A stretch of DNA of 39,183 bases from Candidatus Segetimicrobium genomatis (GCA_005882335.1 VBAP01000042.1:1-39183), one strand, 5' to 3'; shown: positions 24,416-32,674, numbered from the stretch's first letter. The notes: a model not told the origin generated them from the letters alone. Numbers and translations are program-made.

Positions 24416-26002
24416 ATGTCTACGCTTCAGGTGCGTTTTGGGCGAAACGTGTTCGTCTGTTTGATCGCGGCCGCGGTCATCGCCTCCGGGATCCTGCCGG
24501 CCGTCGCCAAGGCTAAGGATCAGAGCTTCCTGGGCTGCACACGCGTCCAGGGCAATTTCGGCCGGATGTTCAGCAGGCTGCCCGCGGCGCGCTGGTCAGC
24601 CGCAGACATTGATCTACTCGCCGGCAGGGTCATGGCACAACAGGAGGCCGAGGAAACTCCTGAGGGCCAGGCTGACCCCGAAGAGAATAACGACATCGAT
24701 GCCGGCTTCACGTATGTCGGCCAGTTCATCGATCACGACCTCACCCTGGACCGGCGGCCCGACGATTTGACGACTCCGACCGATCCCTTCTCGCTGCCGA
24801 ATTTGCGCACACCCGCATTTGACCTTGACAGCGTGTATGGCGCCGGCCCGGGTGGGTCACCTTATCTCTATCAGGCGGACGGCGTCCATTTGAAGCTCGG
24901 CATGCCGCTCACCGGCGCCAGCACCGACCCAGGCGCGGTCGATCTGCCGCGGGATACAACTGGTCAGGCACTGCTTGGCGATCCCCGCGACGATGAGAAC
25001 CGGATCGTCGCGTCACTGCATACCATTGTGATGCGCTTCCACAATCTGTGGGTCGACCGGCTGATCCGGGGGCACCGCAACTGGTCAAAAACGAGGATCT
25101 TCGCTGAGGCTCAGCGGCAAGTGCTCCTGCACTACCAGTGGGCCGTGATGACCGACTTCTTGCCGGCTGTTGTCGGCCAGGAAACACTTGCAGCCGTATT
25201 CCCCATGCGCGGAGCCCACCGCGAGACGCGTCTCACCTTCTATAATCCGTGCACGATGAACATGCCGGTTGAATTCAGCGTGGCGGCGTACCGCTTCGGG
25301 CACTCCATGGTACGCCCGATCTACCGGGTCAATACCGCCGTCGCGGATCGACTCCCTGTGTTCTCCGTGACAAACGATCCGACCAAGGATCTGGGCGGCT
25401 TCCGCCCGTCACCGCCAAACTTCGCGATCGACTGGGCGTTCTTTTTCCACATGAAAGGAAGGCGGGTGATTGGGAAACCTCAGGCGTCGTACAAGATCGA
25501 CAACTCCCTCGTGTTTCCGTTGAGCCTCCTGCCGCTTCCCGAAACCGGCACGGGGCCGGCGTCGCTGGCCATGCGCAACCTGCTGCGCAGCATGCAGCTC
25601 GGCCTTCCTTCAGGACAGGATGTGGCCCGGACCATGGGCATCAGGCCGCTCCGCGATGACGAAATCTTGATCGGCAAGGCGATCGACGACCCAGAGGAAT
25701 CTGAAGCTATCACGGACGTCTCCCCCGCCTTCGCCGGCAAGGCACCGCTGTGGACTTACATTCTTGCCGAGGCGACCGCCAATGCGTTTAGAGTGCGCGA
25801 CGGGCACATCGCCGGTGCGCAGATCGCACCAATGCGGCTGGGACGGGTGGGCGGACGGATCGTCGCCGAGATCTTCATGGGCCTCATGCTGGTGGACCGG
25901 AACTCGATCTTCTATAATCCATCTTTCCGGCCCGACTCCGCGTTCACCGACGAGGGCCGGTTTGGGTTCCGGGAACTGATCCGGGCGGTCATCGCGGACT
26001 GA
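24416..26002 (+). CDS. Animal-type haem peroxidase, secreted
   Basis: A 528-residue exported enzyme of the peroxidase-cyclooxygenase superfamily. Signal peptide about 1-32 (IAAAVIASGILPAVAKA). GQFIDHDLTLD at 102-112 has the distal His107 and Asp108. DENRIVASLHTIVMRFHNLWVD at 193-214 is the central helix pair with the distal Arg region. RFGHSMVRPIY at 293-303 has the proximal His296. Expected activity is hydrogen-peroxide-driven oxidation of halides or organic substrates. The ATG has AGGGGA five bases upstream. Bacterial members exist but are uncommon. Neighbours (PQQ dehydrogenase, secreted cupin) also act outside the cytoplasm. Confidence 0.92.
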   Translation: MSTLQVRFGRNVFVCLIAAAVIASGILPAVAKAKDQSFLGCTRVQGNFGRMFSRLPAARWSAADIDLLAGRVMAQQEAEETPEGQADPEENNDIDAGFTYVGQFIDHDLTLDRRPDDLTTPTDPFSLPNLRTPAFDLDSVYGAGPGGSPYLYQADGVHLKLGMPLTGASTDPGAVDLPRDTTGQALLGDPRDDENRIVASLHTIVMRFHNLWVDRLIRGHRNWSKTRIFAEAQRQVLLHYQWAVMTDFLPAVVGQETLAAVFPMRGAHRETRLTFYNPCTMNMPVEFSVAAYRFGHSMVRPIYRVNTAVADRLPVFSVTNDPTKDLGGFRPSPPNFAIDWAFFFHMKGRRVIGKPQASYKIDNSLVFPLSLLPLPETGTGPASLAMRNLLRSMQLGLPSGQDVARTMGIRPLRDDEILIGKAIDDPEESEAITDVSPAFAGKAPLWTYILAEATANAFRVRDGHIAGAQIAPMRLGRVGGRIVAEIFMGLMLVDRNSIFYNPSFRPDSAFTDEGRFGFRELIRAVIAD

Positions 26003-26049
26003 GCTGGCCAGCCCACTGGAGAGCCTCAGGTGCGATCGACAGACCCGGG

Positions 26050-26835
26050 TTATGGACGAATCGAGTTGGGAACTCCATCCTCTCCCGCAAAGACGACAAG
26101 AACCTTTGCGAGTCCCGTTCCCCGATTGAAAGCATTGTGCCATGTATTCATCGATTCGGCGTATGCCTGTCCGGCACTATACACCCGTTGCCCATGGCCT
26201 TCCACTTCAACTGTAAATCCCGTTCCTTCAAGAACATAAACGAACGTCGGGACGGGATGTTGATGACGGCCGGCCTGCCCGCCCGGTGTGATTTCTATAG
26301 CGACCACACTCAACTGATCTTTCCCCCACAGCGGGAACGCGATGGGTTGCCCAATCACAGTGGTCTTCGTCTGTATGACAGGGGTGGCTTTTAAGCCAAC
26401 CGGAGTGGCGCCCGCACGCCACACTAAGGGCGCTTTCCCCTCTTCTCCCGCAAACACGAGAAGCGCCTTCATCGGTACTGTTCCACGGTTGAAACCGTTG
26501 TGGAAGGTATTGATCGTTTCGACAAACGCCTGTCCCGCGTTGAACACTCCTGGCGGATGACCCTCCATCTCGACTGTCACCGTTCCCTCAAGGACGATCA
26601 CCGCCAGCGGGAACGGATGGAGATGCACCCCCGTCTCACCTCCCGGCGCGAGTTCGAGCAAGATCCCCGTGAACTGGTTCCGGAACAAGGGAAATTCGAT
26701 GGGTTGGCCGGTCACGGTGGTTTGGGACTGAAGGATTGTTGTGCTCTTGAAGCCTACCTGGCCTACGGCGGGCGGACCTGGAATAGTTACGATAAATGCC
26801 AGCGCGAAAAGGACCGCAACCATGCGTCGGGTCAT
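26050..26835 (-). CDS. Secreted protein with two cupin domains
   Basis: A 261-residue exported protein (signal peptide about 1-25, VAVLFALAFIVTIPGPPAVGQ). Two homologous cupin domains follow: one with ELAPGGETGVHLHPFPLAVIVLEGTVTVEMEG, the other with EITPGGQAGRHQHPVPTFVYVLEGTGFTVEVEG. Each keeps the HxHP metal ligands and the later NxxHNGFNRG / NTWHNAFNRG His. The internal duplication is visible at the sequence level. Function unknown; metal binding or oxidative chemistry is possible. The ATG at 26835 has GGAG eight bases upstream. It is convergent with the peroxidase gene and divergent from the methyltransferase gene. Confidence 0.85.
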   Translation of the reverse strand: MTRRMVAVLFALAFIVTIPGPPAVGQVGFKSTTILQSQTTVTGQPIEFPLFRNQFTGILLELAPGGETGVHLHPFPLAVIVLEGTVTVEMEGHPPGVFNAGQAFVETINTFHNGFNRGTVPMKALLVFAGEEGKAPLVWRAGATPVGLKATPVIQTKTTVIGQPIAFPLWGKDQLSVVAIEITPGGQAGRHQHPVPTFVYVLEGTGFTVEVEGHGQRVYSAGQAYAESMNTWHNAFNRGTGLAKVLVVFAGEDGVPNSIRP

Positions 26836-26981
26836 TCGTCTCACTCCTCTACTTGTGGGGGGGGCTTGGCGCACCTCTTCCACGCCCAAGATGCTTTTCC
26901 CTGTGATTGCAGGACTTTGCAGCAGGCCTATGACAAAAACTGACACTGGGTGTCGGTCCTATGACGTGGGAGGTGGGATCG

Positions 26982-27734
26982 GTGCGGGGCGTGCGGAGGG
27001 ATCCCGAGCGGTTGGAAGTGCAAATGCTCTTGAGGCATGCGCCTCTGCGCGGAGCCCGGGTCCTGGATGTCGGCTGCGGTGACGGCCGTCTCACGCGGCG
27101 GATTGCCGGTGTTGCCCAGAGCGTGGTCGGCGTTGATCCAGACGCCGGGCAAATCGAACGCGCGAAACGCCTGTCGCCGGTACGCGTTCGGGGAAAGATC
27201 CGGTTCCAGGTCGGCCGCGCGGAAACCTTGCGTTTCCCGGACCAATCCTTTCACGCGGTCATCTTCTCCTGGTCTCTCTGATGAATCGCTCATAAGGGCA
27301 TGGTCCATGCCCTGACAGAGGCCCACCGAGTCCTCGCCTCGCCCGGACTGCTCCTCGACCTGCGGCCCGACCGCGATCCCGGTGGACGCCGCGCCAAGCC
27401 GCTCGATACCTACGTCGTCATAAGGGGCAGTGACGTCGAGGCGGGAGCCTTAGTGGAAACACCGAGTTACTATGCGGATTTTGTCGCCGGCGATCGCGCG
27501 GTCGAGCAGGTCATCCGGAAGCACCTACTCGCTCTCCAGGCGGTCGAGATCTTCCGCCTCCGCTGGTACTTCCGTACGCTGGATATTCTTGAGCAGACGC
27601 TGGTCGAAGACTGGACCGGTACGGACCTACCGGCGTCCGTGCGCGGCCGCCTCACCAGCTTACTAAACGCGCACCCCAATGCCCAGATAGCGGTCACCGA
27701 GACATTTCGGCTGAACGTTCTTCGAAAGCGCTAG
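26982..27734 (+). CDS. SAM-dependent methyltransferase, candidate selenoprotein with two adjacent UGA codons
   Basis: A 250-residue class I methyltransferase if two consecutive UGA codons (27279-27284; residues 100 and 101) are read through. Motif I is VLDVGCGDGRLTRR; HAVIFSWSL immediately before the UGAs is motif IV. After them the same frame continues IAHKGMVHALTEAHRVLASPGLLLDLRP, the expected next helix and strand, for another 150 codons. From memory, relatives read SWSLCC here, so the two UGAs probably replace a Cys-Cys pair. A perfect 8-bp hairpin starts 10 nt after the second UGA. GTG at 26982 has GGGAGG 8 nt upstream; ATG at 26961 is the alternative. If both UGAs are stops, the gene is broken. 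Confidence 0.72.
27295..27313 (+). promoter_or_regulatory. SECIS-like hairpin after tandem UGA
   Basis: AGGGCATG-GTC-CATGCCCT forms a perfect 8-bp stem with a GTC loop. The stem begins 13 nt after the first UGA and 10 nt after the second; the loop begins 21 and 18 nt after them. A G opens the loop, as in bacterial SECIS elements. Size and place match the hairpin at 10925-10941, although the sequences are unrelated. Confidence 0.68.
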
Positions 27735-27742
27735 ACTGGAAT

Positions 27743-27943
27743 TCAGATCTTGTAACCTGGCGGTCTCGCTCGCGTGCTACCCTCGGCGGAATGGTACAGA
27801 CGTTGCGTGTGGCGCCACGCATCCCAAAGGAGGTCGATCTGCGCCGCAAGGTCTGCTGCCGCCTTCGTGTCACCCGCCTGCCACGCCTGATGCCGGTGCG
27901 CTTCAGCGCCGTTGATTGCCGCCTTGATATCCTCAGGACGCAT
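27743..27943 (-). CDS. Small helical protein, DUF2630-like
   Basis: A 66-residue soluble protein that should form two helices (AAINGAEAHRHQAWQAGDTKAAADLAAQIDLLWDAWRHTQRLY). The pattern of a charged helix followed by LxxLWDxxR resembles small DUF2630-type proteins, whose function is unknown. The ATG has GGAGG about 10 nt upstream. It is convergent with the methyltransferase gene, 8 bp apart. The 113 bp to the next gene show nothing clear. Confidence 0.55.
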   Translation of the reverse strand: MRPEDIKAAINGAEAHRHQAWQAGDTKAAADLAAQIDLLWDAWRHTQRLYHSAEGSTRARPPGYKI

Positions 27944-28056
27944 GGGTTTTCCGCCTCCGGTCCGCTACCAGAACCAGCAGCAGGGGCGCGGGGAGTCGAT
28001 CCCCACGCCCCTGTCGCCTTACGTTGGTTCCTTCCATGCCGTCGCCTTCCGGCTGT

Positions 28057-28527
28057 CTACTTCGGAGATGCGACCTTCGGTGATGCGACCAAGCCGAGCT
28101 GCTGCATCATACCCAGCTGGTCTCCGAGACCCCAGTGCTCCACGACCTTGCCGTTGGCAATCCGCCCAATGTGAATCTCCGACCAGCTCGCGTACTTGCC
28201 CGTTGCGGGGACGCCCTGGAACTCACCCTTCTGTGTGCCCCGCGCGGTGAGACGGTGAACGAGCTTGTCCCCTACCACGATCTCGTCCTCGATCGTGTAG
28301 CGGAAGTCGGGGAAGGCGGTCCGGAACTTGGTCAGACCCTGCTTGAAACCTTCCCGGTCCGGCGCGGTGCCGGGATTCGGAGTCCGGTCAACGTAACCGG
28401 AGGCAAACACCTCGTCAATAGCGGTCAAGTTCCCCGTATTGAGGGCATCAACGATACGACGGCCGAGAGCCATGCTCTCTTCTGATGCCATGCGATTCTC
28501 TTCTTTGGAAATTGTGTCCGGTGCCAT
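28057..28527 (-). CDS. SnoaL-like ester cyclase/NTF2-fold protein
   Basis: A 156-residue cytoplasmic protein with the SnoaL pattern: RRIVDALNTGNLTAIDEVFASGYVDRTPNPG, GFKQGLTKFRTAFPDFRYTIEDEIVVGDKLVHRLTARGTQKGEFQGVPATGK, then EIHIGRIANGKVVEHWGLGDQLGMMQQLG. Members are small alpha+beta barrels acting as cyclases, isomerases or binding proteins; substrates are not predictable. There are two initiation regions 36 bp apart (ATG at 28527 and 28491) with almost the same 22-nt surroundings (19 identical), so the start region was duplicated. The outer has the better ribosome site. Confidence 0.85.
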   Translation of the reverse strand: MAPDTISKEENRMASEESMALGRRIVDALNTGNLTAIDEVFASGYVDRTPNPGTAPDREGFKQGLTKFRTAFPDFRYTIEDEIVVGDKLVHRLTARGTQKGEFQGVPATGKYASWSEIHIGRIANGKVVEHWGLGDQLGMMQQLGLVASPKVASPK

Positions 28528-28951
28528 GCGGTTCTCCTCTTAAGAATTCCTCACTCTCCCTGCCATACGCGAGAGTGGGCAGCCATCCCGGCGATTCGCT
28601 TATCCCGGTGAGCCCGTATCCACTTGATTGTCTCCAGGGGACTGAACCGAAAGGAATGGAGCGTGCTCGCTAGCGATCACGACCGCTGCAGCAGCCGTAC
28701 GCCACGTGCATAGTGTGGCACGGATTGCCCGCAAGCACAATGACCAAATACGATCGTGGATGACTCGAGAAAATAATACCCTTGACAATCGAAGATCTGA
28801 GGAGTGTGAAAACGTCGATTCGCCCCTTCACCGGCAACCACCGGCGGGCCAGGGGAAGAGCCCGGGTGTGTTTCCGGCGCAGCAGCAACCTCCCGCGGTC
28901 CCGCTGCCACAGGGCTTGCACGCCGAAAGTGAATCTGGCAACACTGTTCTC
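28528..28951. other. Intergenic region before the repair polymerase
   Basis: No convincing gene. The frame in phase with the polymerase is open from 28706, but its translation is Pro/Gln/Ser-rich and unlike the family. A TTGACA at 28782-28787 could be a -35 box, but no good -10 box follows at 17 nt. The region should hold the divergent promoters for the SnoaL-like and polymerase genes. Confidence 0.35.
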
Positions 28952-30292
28952 ATGGGGAAGACGCAGCAGACCGTCGTGGAAGCCGCCGGCCGCGAAGTGG
29001 TCATCACCAACCCGGACAAGGTGTTCTTTCCGCAGGCCGGCCACACGAAGCTCGACCTGGCGAGGTATTATGCCGCGATCGCCGGTGGCGCGCTCCGCGG
29101 GATCGCGGCGCGGCCGATCGTGCTCAAGCGCTACGTGAATGGCGCGGAGCGCGAGCCGTTCTTCCAGAAGCGGGCTCCCGAGCGGCATCCCGAGTGGGTC
29201 GAGACGGTGGAGCTGCGCTTTCCCTCGGGCCGGACCGCGCGAGAGATCGTCGTGCGCGACGCGGCGCAGCTGCTGTGGACCGTGAACCTCGGTTGCATCG
29301 ACCTGAATCCGCACCCGGTGCGCGCCGACGACCTCGAGCATCCCGACGAGCTACGTGTTGATCTCGACCCCGGCCCGGGCGTGAGCTGGGACGACGTGCG
29401 GCGCGTGGCCCTAATTTTGCGCGACGTGCTCGACGAGTACGGCCTGCGCGGCTGGCCCAAGACGTCTGGATCGCGCGGCATGCATGTCAACGTGCGCATC
29501 GAACGGCGCTGGAGCTTCTCCCAGGTGCGCCGCGCGGCACTGACCCTTTCGCGCGAGGTGGAGCGGCGCGCGCCCAATCAGGCCACCAGCAAGTGGTGGA
29601 AGGAAGAGCGCCACGGAGTGTTCCTCGACTACAACCAGAACGCCAAGGACCGCACCGTGGCATCGGCCTGGTCGGTGCGGCCGACACCCGACGCGCGTGT
29701 CTCGATGCCGCTTGAGTGGGACGAGGTCGCCGGCTGCGATCCGGCTGCGTTCACACTGGTCACCGCACCGGCGCGTTTCGCCGAATACGGCGACGCCGCG
29801 GGAGGCATCGATGCCGCCGCGGGATCGCTCGACAAGTTGCTCGAGCTGTCCGCCGCACAGGAAGCCGCGGGCCTCGGCGACGCACCGTGGCCTCCACACT
29901 ACAAGAAGCAAGACGACGAGCCGCCGCGCGTTGCGCCGTCGCGACGGAAAGGCGCGAGGGCCACGAAGAAAGGCAGCGGCCGCCGCCTGTCGACACAGCC
30001 GCTCGTCACTATCGCGAACGCGGAGCACAAGGAGGACGCGCTCGCCGGCCTCAACCGCTGGAAGGCGAGGCATCCCGGAGCCGCGGCGCTGCTCCAGGTG
30101 GACGACATCCTCGTCGACTCGATGCGCGGCCGCTCGAGCACGTGGACGCGCATCCGGATCAACCTGCGCCACGTGCCCGAGGGCAAGCGCCCCGCCCAGG
30201 AACCGCCCGATCCTGACTACGATCCGTGGCGCGGCTCGGCATCCGGGCCGCCGCGCGCGTCGCGTGCGCCGAAGACGCGCTCCAGCTCGTAG
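28952..30292 (+). CDS. LigD-type primase-polymerase
   Basis: A 446-residue protein; residues 1-300 form the archaeo-eukaryotic primase-like polymerase domain of bacterial non-homologous end joining. VVITNPDKVFFPQAGHTKLDLARYY opens the domain, RVDLDPGPGV (135-144) has the metal Asp137 and Asp139, TSGSRGMHV is at 171-179, and HGVFLDYNQNAKDRTVASAWSVRP at 221-244 supplies the third metal-site region. It fills gaps or adds nucleotides at DNA breaks. The C-terminal 140 residues are a basic linker (RRKGARATKKGSGRR) plus a short domain without a known activity. No ligase or nuclease domain is fused; a separate ligase lies convergent, overlapping by 76 bp. The ATG has no visible ribosome site. Confidence 0.9.
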   Translation: MGKTQQTVVEAAGREVVITNPDKVFFPQAGHTKLDLARYYAAIAGGALRGIAARPIVLKRYVNGAEREPFFQKRAPERHPEWVETVELRFPSGRTAREIVVRDAAQLLWTVNLGCIDLNPHPVRADDLEHPDELRVDLDPGPGVSWDDVRRVALILRDVLDEYGLRGWPKTSGSRGMHVNVRIERRWSFSQVRRAALTLSREVERRAPNQATSKWWKEERHGVFLDYNQNAKDRTVASAWSVRPTPDARVSMPLEWDEVAGCDPAAFTLVTAPARFAEYGDAAGGIDAAAGSLDKLLELSAAQEAAGLGDAPWPPHYKKQDDEPPRVAPSRRKGARATKKGSGRRLSTQPLVTIANAEHKEDALAGLNRWKARHPGAAALLQVDDILVDSMRGRSSTWTRIRINLRHVPEGKRPAQEPPDPDYDPWRGSASGPPRASRAPKTRSSS

Positions 30293-31344
30293 GCCGGCGT
30301 GACCTCCAACTGATCGTAGCGGCAGTCCTGGGGGCGCTTGTCGGGACGCCAGCGCACGAACTGCGCGGCGTGCCGGAAGCGGGTCCCTTGCATATGTTCG
30401 TACGCGACCTCGCAGACGCGCTCGGGCCGCAGCGGCTCCCAGCTCAGGTCCTTGCCACGATTCCAGCGGCTCGTCGCGCCGGGCAGGCGCTGCCCTTTCG
30501 CGTTCGCGTCTGACTGAGCCTCGGCCCAGTTACGCCAGGGGTGGCCTTCCAGCGCGTGCTCGCGCAACGGCCCTAGCTCGGCGACCAGCTGCCTGCGCAC
30601 CGCGTTGGTGAACGCCGCCGTGACCCCGACGTGGTGCAGCGTACCCTCGTCGTCGTAGAGGCCGAGCAGGAGCGATCCGACCACCGTGCCCGCGCCGTTC
30701 TTGTGCCAGCGGAACCCGGCGACCACGCAGTCGGCGGTGCGCGTGTGTTTGACCTTGATCATCGTGCGCTCGCCGGCTCGGTAGGGTGCGTCCAGACGCT
30801 TCGCCATGACGCCGTCGAGCCCGGCGCCCTCGAAGCGACGGAACCAGTCTTCGGCCACGGCGCGATCCCGCGTGGCCGGCGAGAGGTGCACCGACCGCGC
30901 CGCACGCCCCAGCACCTGCTCGAGCCGTTCACGCCGCACTCCGAGCGGCGCGTCGCGCAAGTCTTCGTCGCCCAGCGCCAGGAGGTCCCAGGCTACGAAG
31001 GACGCCGGCATCTGCGCGGCCAGGAGCTTTACCCGCGACGCGGCCGGATGGATGCGCAAGAGTAACGCCTCGAAGTCGAGCCCGCCGGGGCCCACGATCA
31101 CAATCTCGCCGTCCACAACGCAGCGCTCGGGCAGCGTGGCGGCGAGTGGTGCGACGAGCTCCGGGAAGTATCGGTTCATCGGCTTCTCGTCGCGGCTTTG
31201 CAGCACGATCTCGTCGCCGTCCCGAAACACCAGCGTTCGAAAACCGTCCCACTTGGGTTCGAACTGCCAACCGTCGCCCTCGGGCAGGGCGTCCGCGGCG
31301 CTGGACAACATGGGCTGGAGGGGAGGAGCGAAGGGCAGGCGCAT
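30217..31344 (-). CDS. ATP-dependent DNA ligase, LigC/LigD-ligase type
   Basis: A 375-residue ligase. Motif I is EPKWDGFR at 29-36 with the adenylated Lys31. DGEIVIVG is motif III, GLDGVMAKRLDAPYRAG motif IV, and MIKVKHTRTADCVV motif V. The C-terminal OB-fold domain includes RNRGKDLSWEPLRPERVCEVAYEHMQGTRFRHAAQFVRWRPDK. It seals nicks with ATP, probably together with the LigD-type polymerase encoded on the other strand. The genes run towards each other and overlap over 76 bp, so their 3' ends are mutually constrained. The ATG is at 31344. No Ku gene is found in the window. Confidence 0.93.
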   Translation of the reverse strand: MRLPFAPPLQPMLSSAADALPEGDGWQFEPKWDGFRTLVFRDGDEIVLQSRDEKPMNRYFPELVAPLAATLPERCVVDGEIVIVGPGGLDFEALLLRIHPAASRVKLLAAQMPASFVAWDLLALGDEDLRDAPLGVRRERLEQVLGRAARSVHLSPATRDRAVAEDWFRRFEGAGLDGVMAKRLDAPYRAGERTMIKVKHTRTADCVVAGFRWHKNGAGTVVGSLLLGLYDDEGTLHHVGVTAAFTNAVRRQLVAELGPLREHALEGHPWRNWAEAQSDANAKGQRLPGATSRWNRGKDLSWEPLRPERVCEVAYEHMQGTRFRHAAQFVRWRPDKRPQDCRYDQLEVTPAYELERVFGARDARGGPDAEPRHGS

Positions 31345-31497
31345 GACACAATCCTAGAGCGTTGCGGGGAATAGCGGTAGTTGTTTGGAAGTCATCCGGC
31401 GCGAAGGGCCACGGCGCATCCGTTCCGAACTTACAGCATAAATCCACTTCCCTCTGTCCAGACATTCGCATCCTCAAGGATGCCAAAAGGTTCGTTC

Positions 31498-32117
31498 ATG
31501 TCTGCCGGACACCCGGAAGATGAATTTTTCGTCGACAACCCGCGCCTCGGAGCGTTCATTGCTGAAGTGCGCACAATCGTTGCTCGTGCCACGTCTCCGA
31601 TAGAAACCGTCGCGGCGCTGCGCGAGCCGTTTTCACTTCTCCTCGCGAACCAGACCTGGCTCCCCTCCGCATTTCGTCAACCCAGCCCACAGAGCGGAAT
31701 GGGCGGCGGGATTAGTAGTTGGCTCGTCTACAGATCGGCGGACCGGTCGCTTACGCTGATGAGCCTTGTCGTTCCACCAGGATCGGCCACGCCGATACAT
31801 GACCACCTGTCCTGGGGACTGGTGGGACTATACGACGGTACTCAAGAGGAGCGGGTATTCCGTGAACTTGCCAGAAGCGGGGACGGTCACCGTCAGCTAG
31901 AACTCGTGAACGTCCGCCAGCTTCAGGCCGGACTACGGAGAACGACATCCACAGCGTCAAGACCACCTCGTCAACGCCATCGATCTCTCTCCATCTGCTT
32001 GCCAACGACATTGGATGCATCTGGCGCCACACGTATGATCCTGAGAAGAGCACCATCAGCCCGTTTCGTTCAGGCTACACGAACGTCAGATGCGATGATG
32101 GGTCGAAGCCGGGCTAA
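31498..32117 (+). pseudogene. Cysteine dioxygenase-like cupin, frameshifted copy
   Basis: A second copy of the cupin family seen at 23743-24195. DEFFVDNPRLGAFIAEVRTIVARA, GMGGGISSWLVYRSADRSLTLMSLVVPPGSATPIHDHLSWGLVGLYDGTQEERVFRELAR and LELVNVRQLQAG are in one frame. Near 31930-31945 the frame changes; the expected end ENDIHSVKTTSSTPSISLHLLANDIGCIWRHTYD...FRSGYTNVRCDDG then continues in another frame to TAA at 32115-32117. The span is 620 bp, not a multiple of three, so one indel is enough. The start at 31498 has AAAGG seven bases upstream. Sequencing error is possible, but the sister copy is damaged too. Confidence 0.75.
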
Positions 32118-32149
32118 GGCACGCTGGGCAGGTTCTGGGGAGGGTCGAG

Positions 32150-32674
32150 ATGATAAGAAAGCAGCCCTGGTTCGAGCGGCAATTTCCCACAGGCCTGCGG
32201 GTGGATCTCTTCCCAGCCGTCGTCGAACGCCTCCGTGGCACCCCGGCCCGTCTGGAGGATCGACTCAGCTCCCTACCGGTGTCCGTTCTCACGCGCCGTT
32301 CGGGCAGCACGTGGTCCACTCAGGAAAACGCGGGGCACCTGCTGGACCTCGAGCCGTTGTGGCTTGCGCGGGTGGAAGACCTGCTGGCCCGGCGGCCAGA
32401 GATGAGCCCGGCCGACCTGACGAATCGCCGGACCCATGAGGCCAACCATAATGCCGCGTCGCTCGGGACGATCCTGAGCGGCTTCCGCCAGGCTCGAGCT
32501 GGGTTGGTCCGCCGGCTCGAGGCCGTCGAAGATGCGGCACTGGCGCACACCGCGCCCCATCCCCGGCTGCGCGTACCGATGAGCCTGGTGGATCATGCGT
32601 TCTTCGTGGCCGAGCATGATGACTACCATCTGGCGCGGATAACCGAGCTGCTGATCGAGTTCGGCCTGGGGTGA
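32150..32674 (+). CDS. DinB-family protein
   Basis: A 174-residue four-helix-bundle protein. Likely metal-binding histidines: TWSTQENAGHLLDLEPLW (about 55-72) has the first, and VDHAFFVAEHDDYHLARITEL (about 146-166) has the others. The family includes bacillithiol/mycothiol transferases and damage-induced proteins; the substrate is not known. The ATG has GGGGAGGG close upstream. It lies 32 bp after the decayed cupin. Confidence 0.85.
   Translation: MIRKQPWFERQFPTGLRVDLFPAVVERLRGTPARLEDRLSSLPVSVLTRRSGSTWSTQENAGHLLDLEPLWLARVEDLLARRPEMSPADLTNRRTHEANHNAASLGTILSGFRQARAGLVRRLEAVEDAALAHTAPHPRLRVPMSLVDHAFFVAEHDDYHLARITELLIEFGLG

Noticed and set aside
27300..27734. The second half of the methyltransferase as an independent gene starting at ATG 27300
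   Set aside because: It lacks the SAM-binding half, has no ribosome site of its own, and continues in exactly the same frame as the first half; the ATG lies inside the hairpin.
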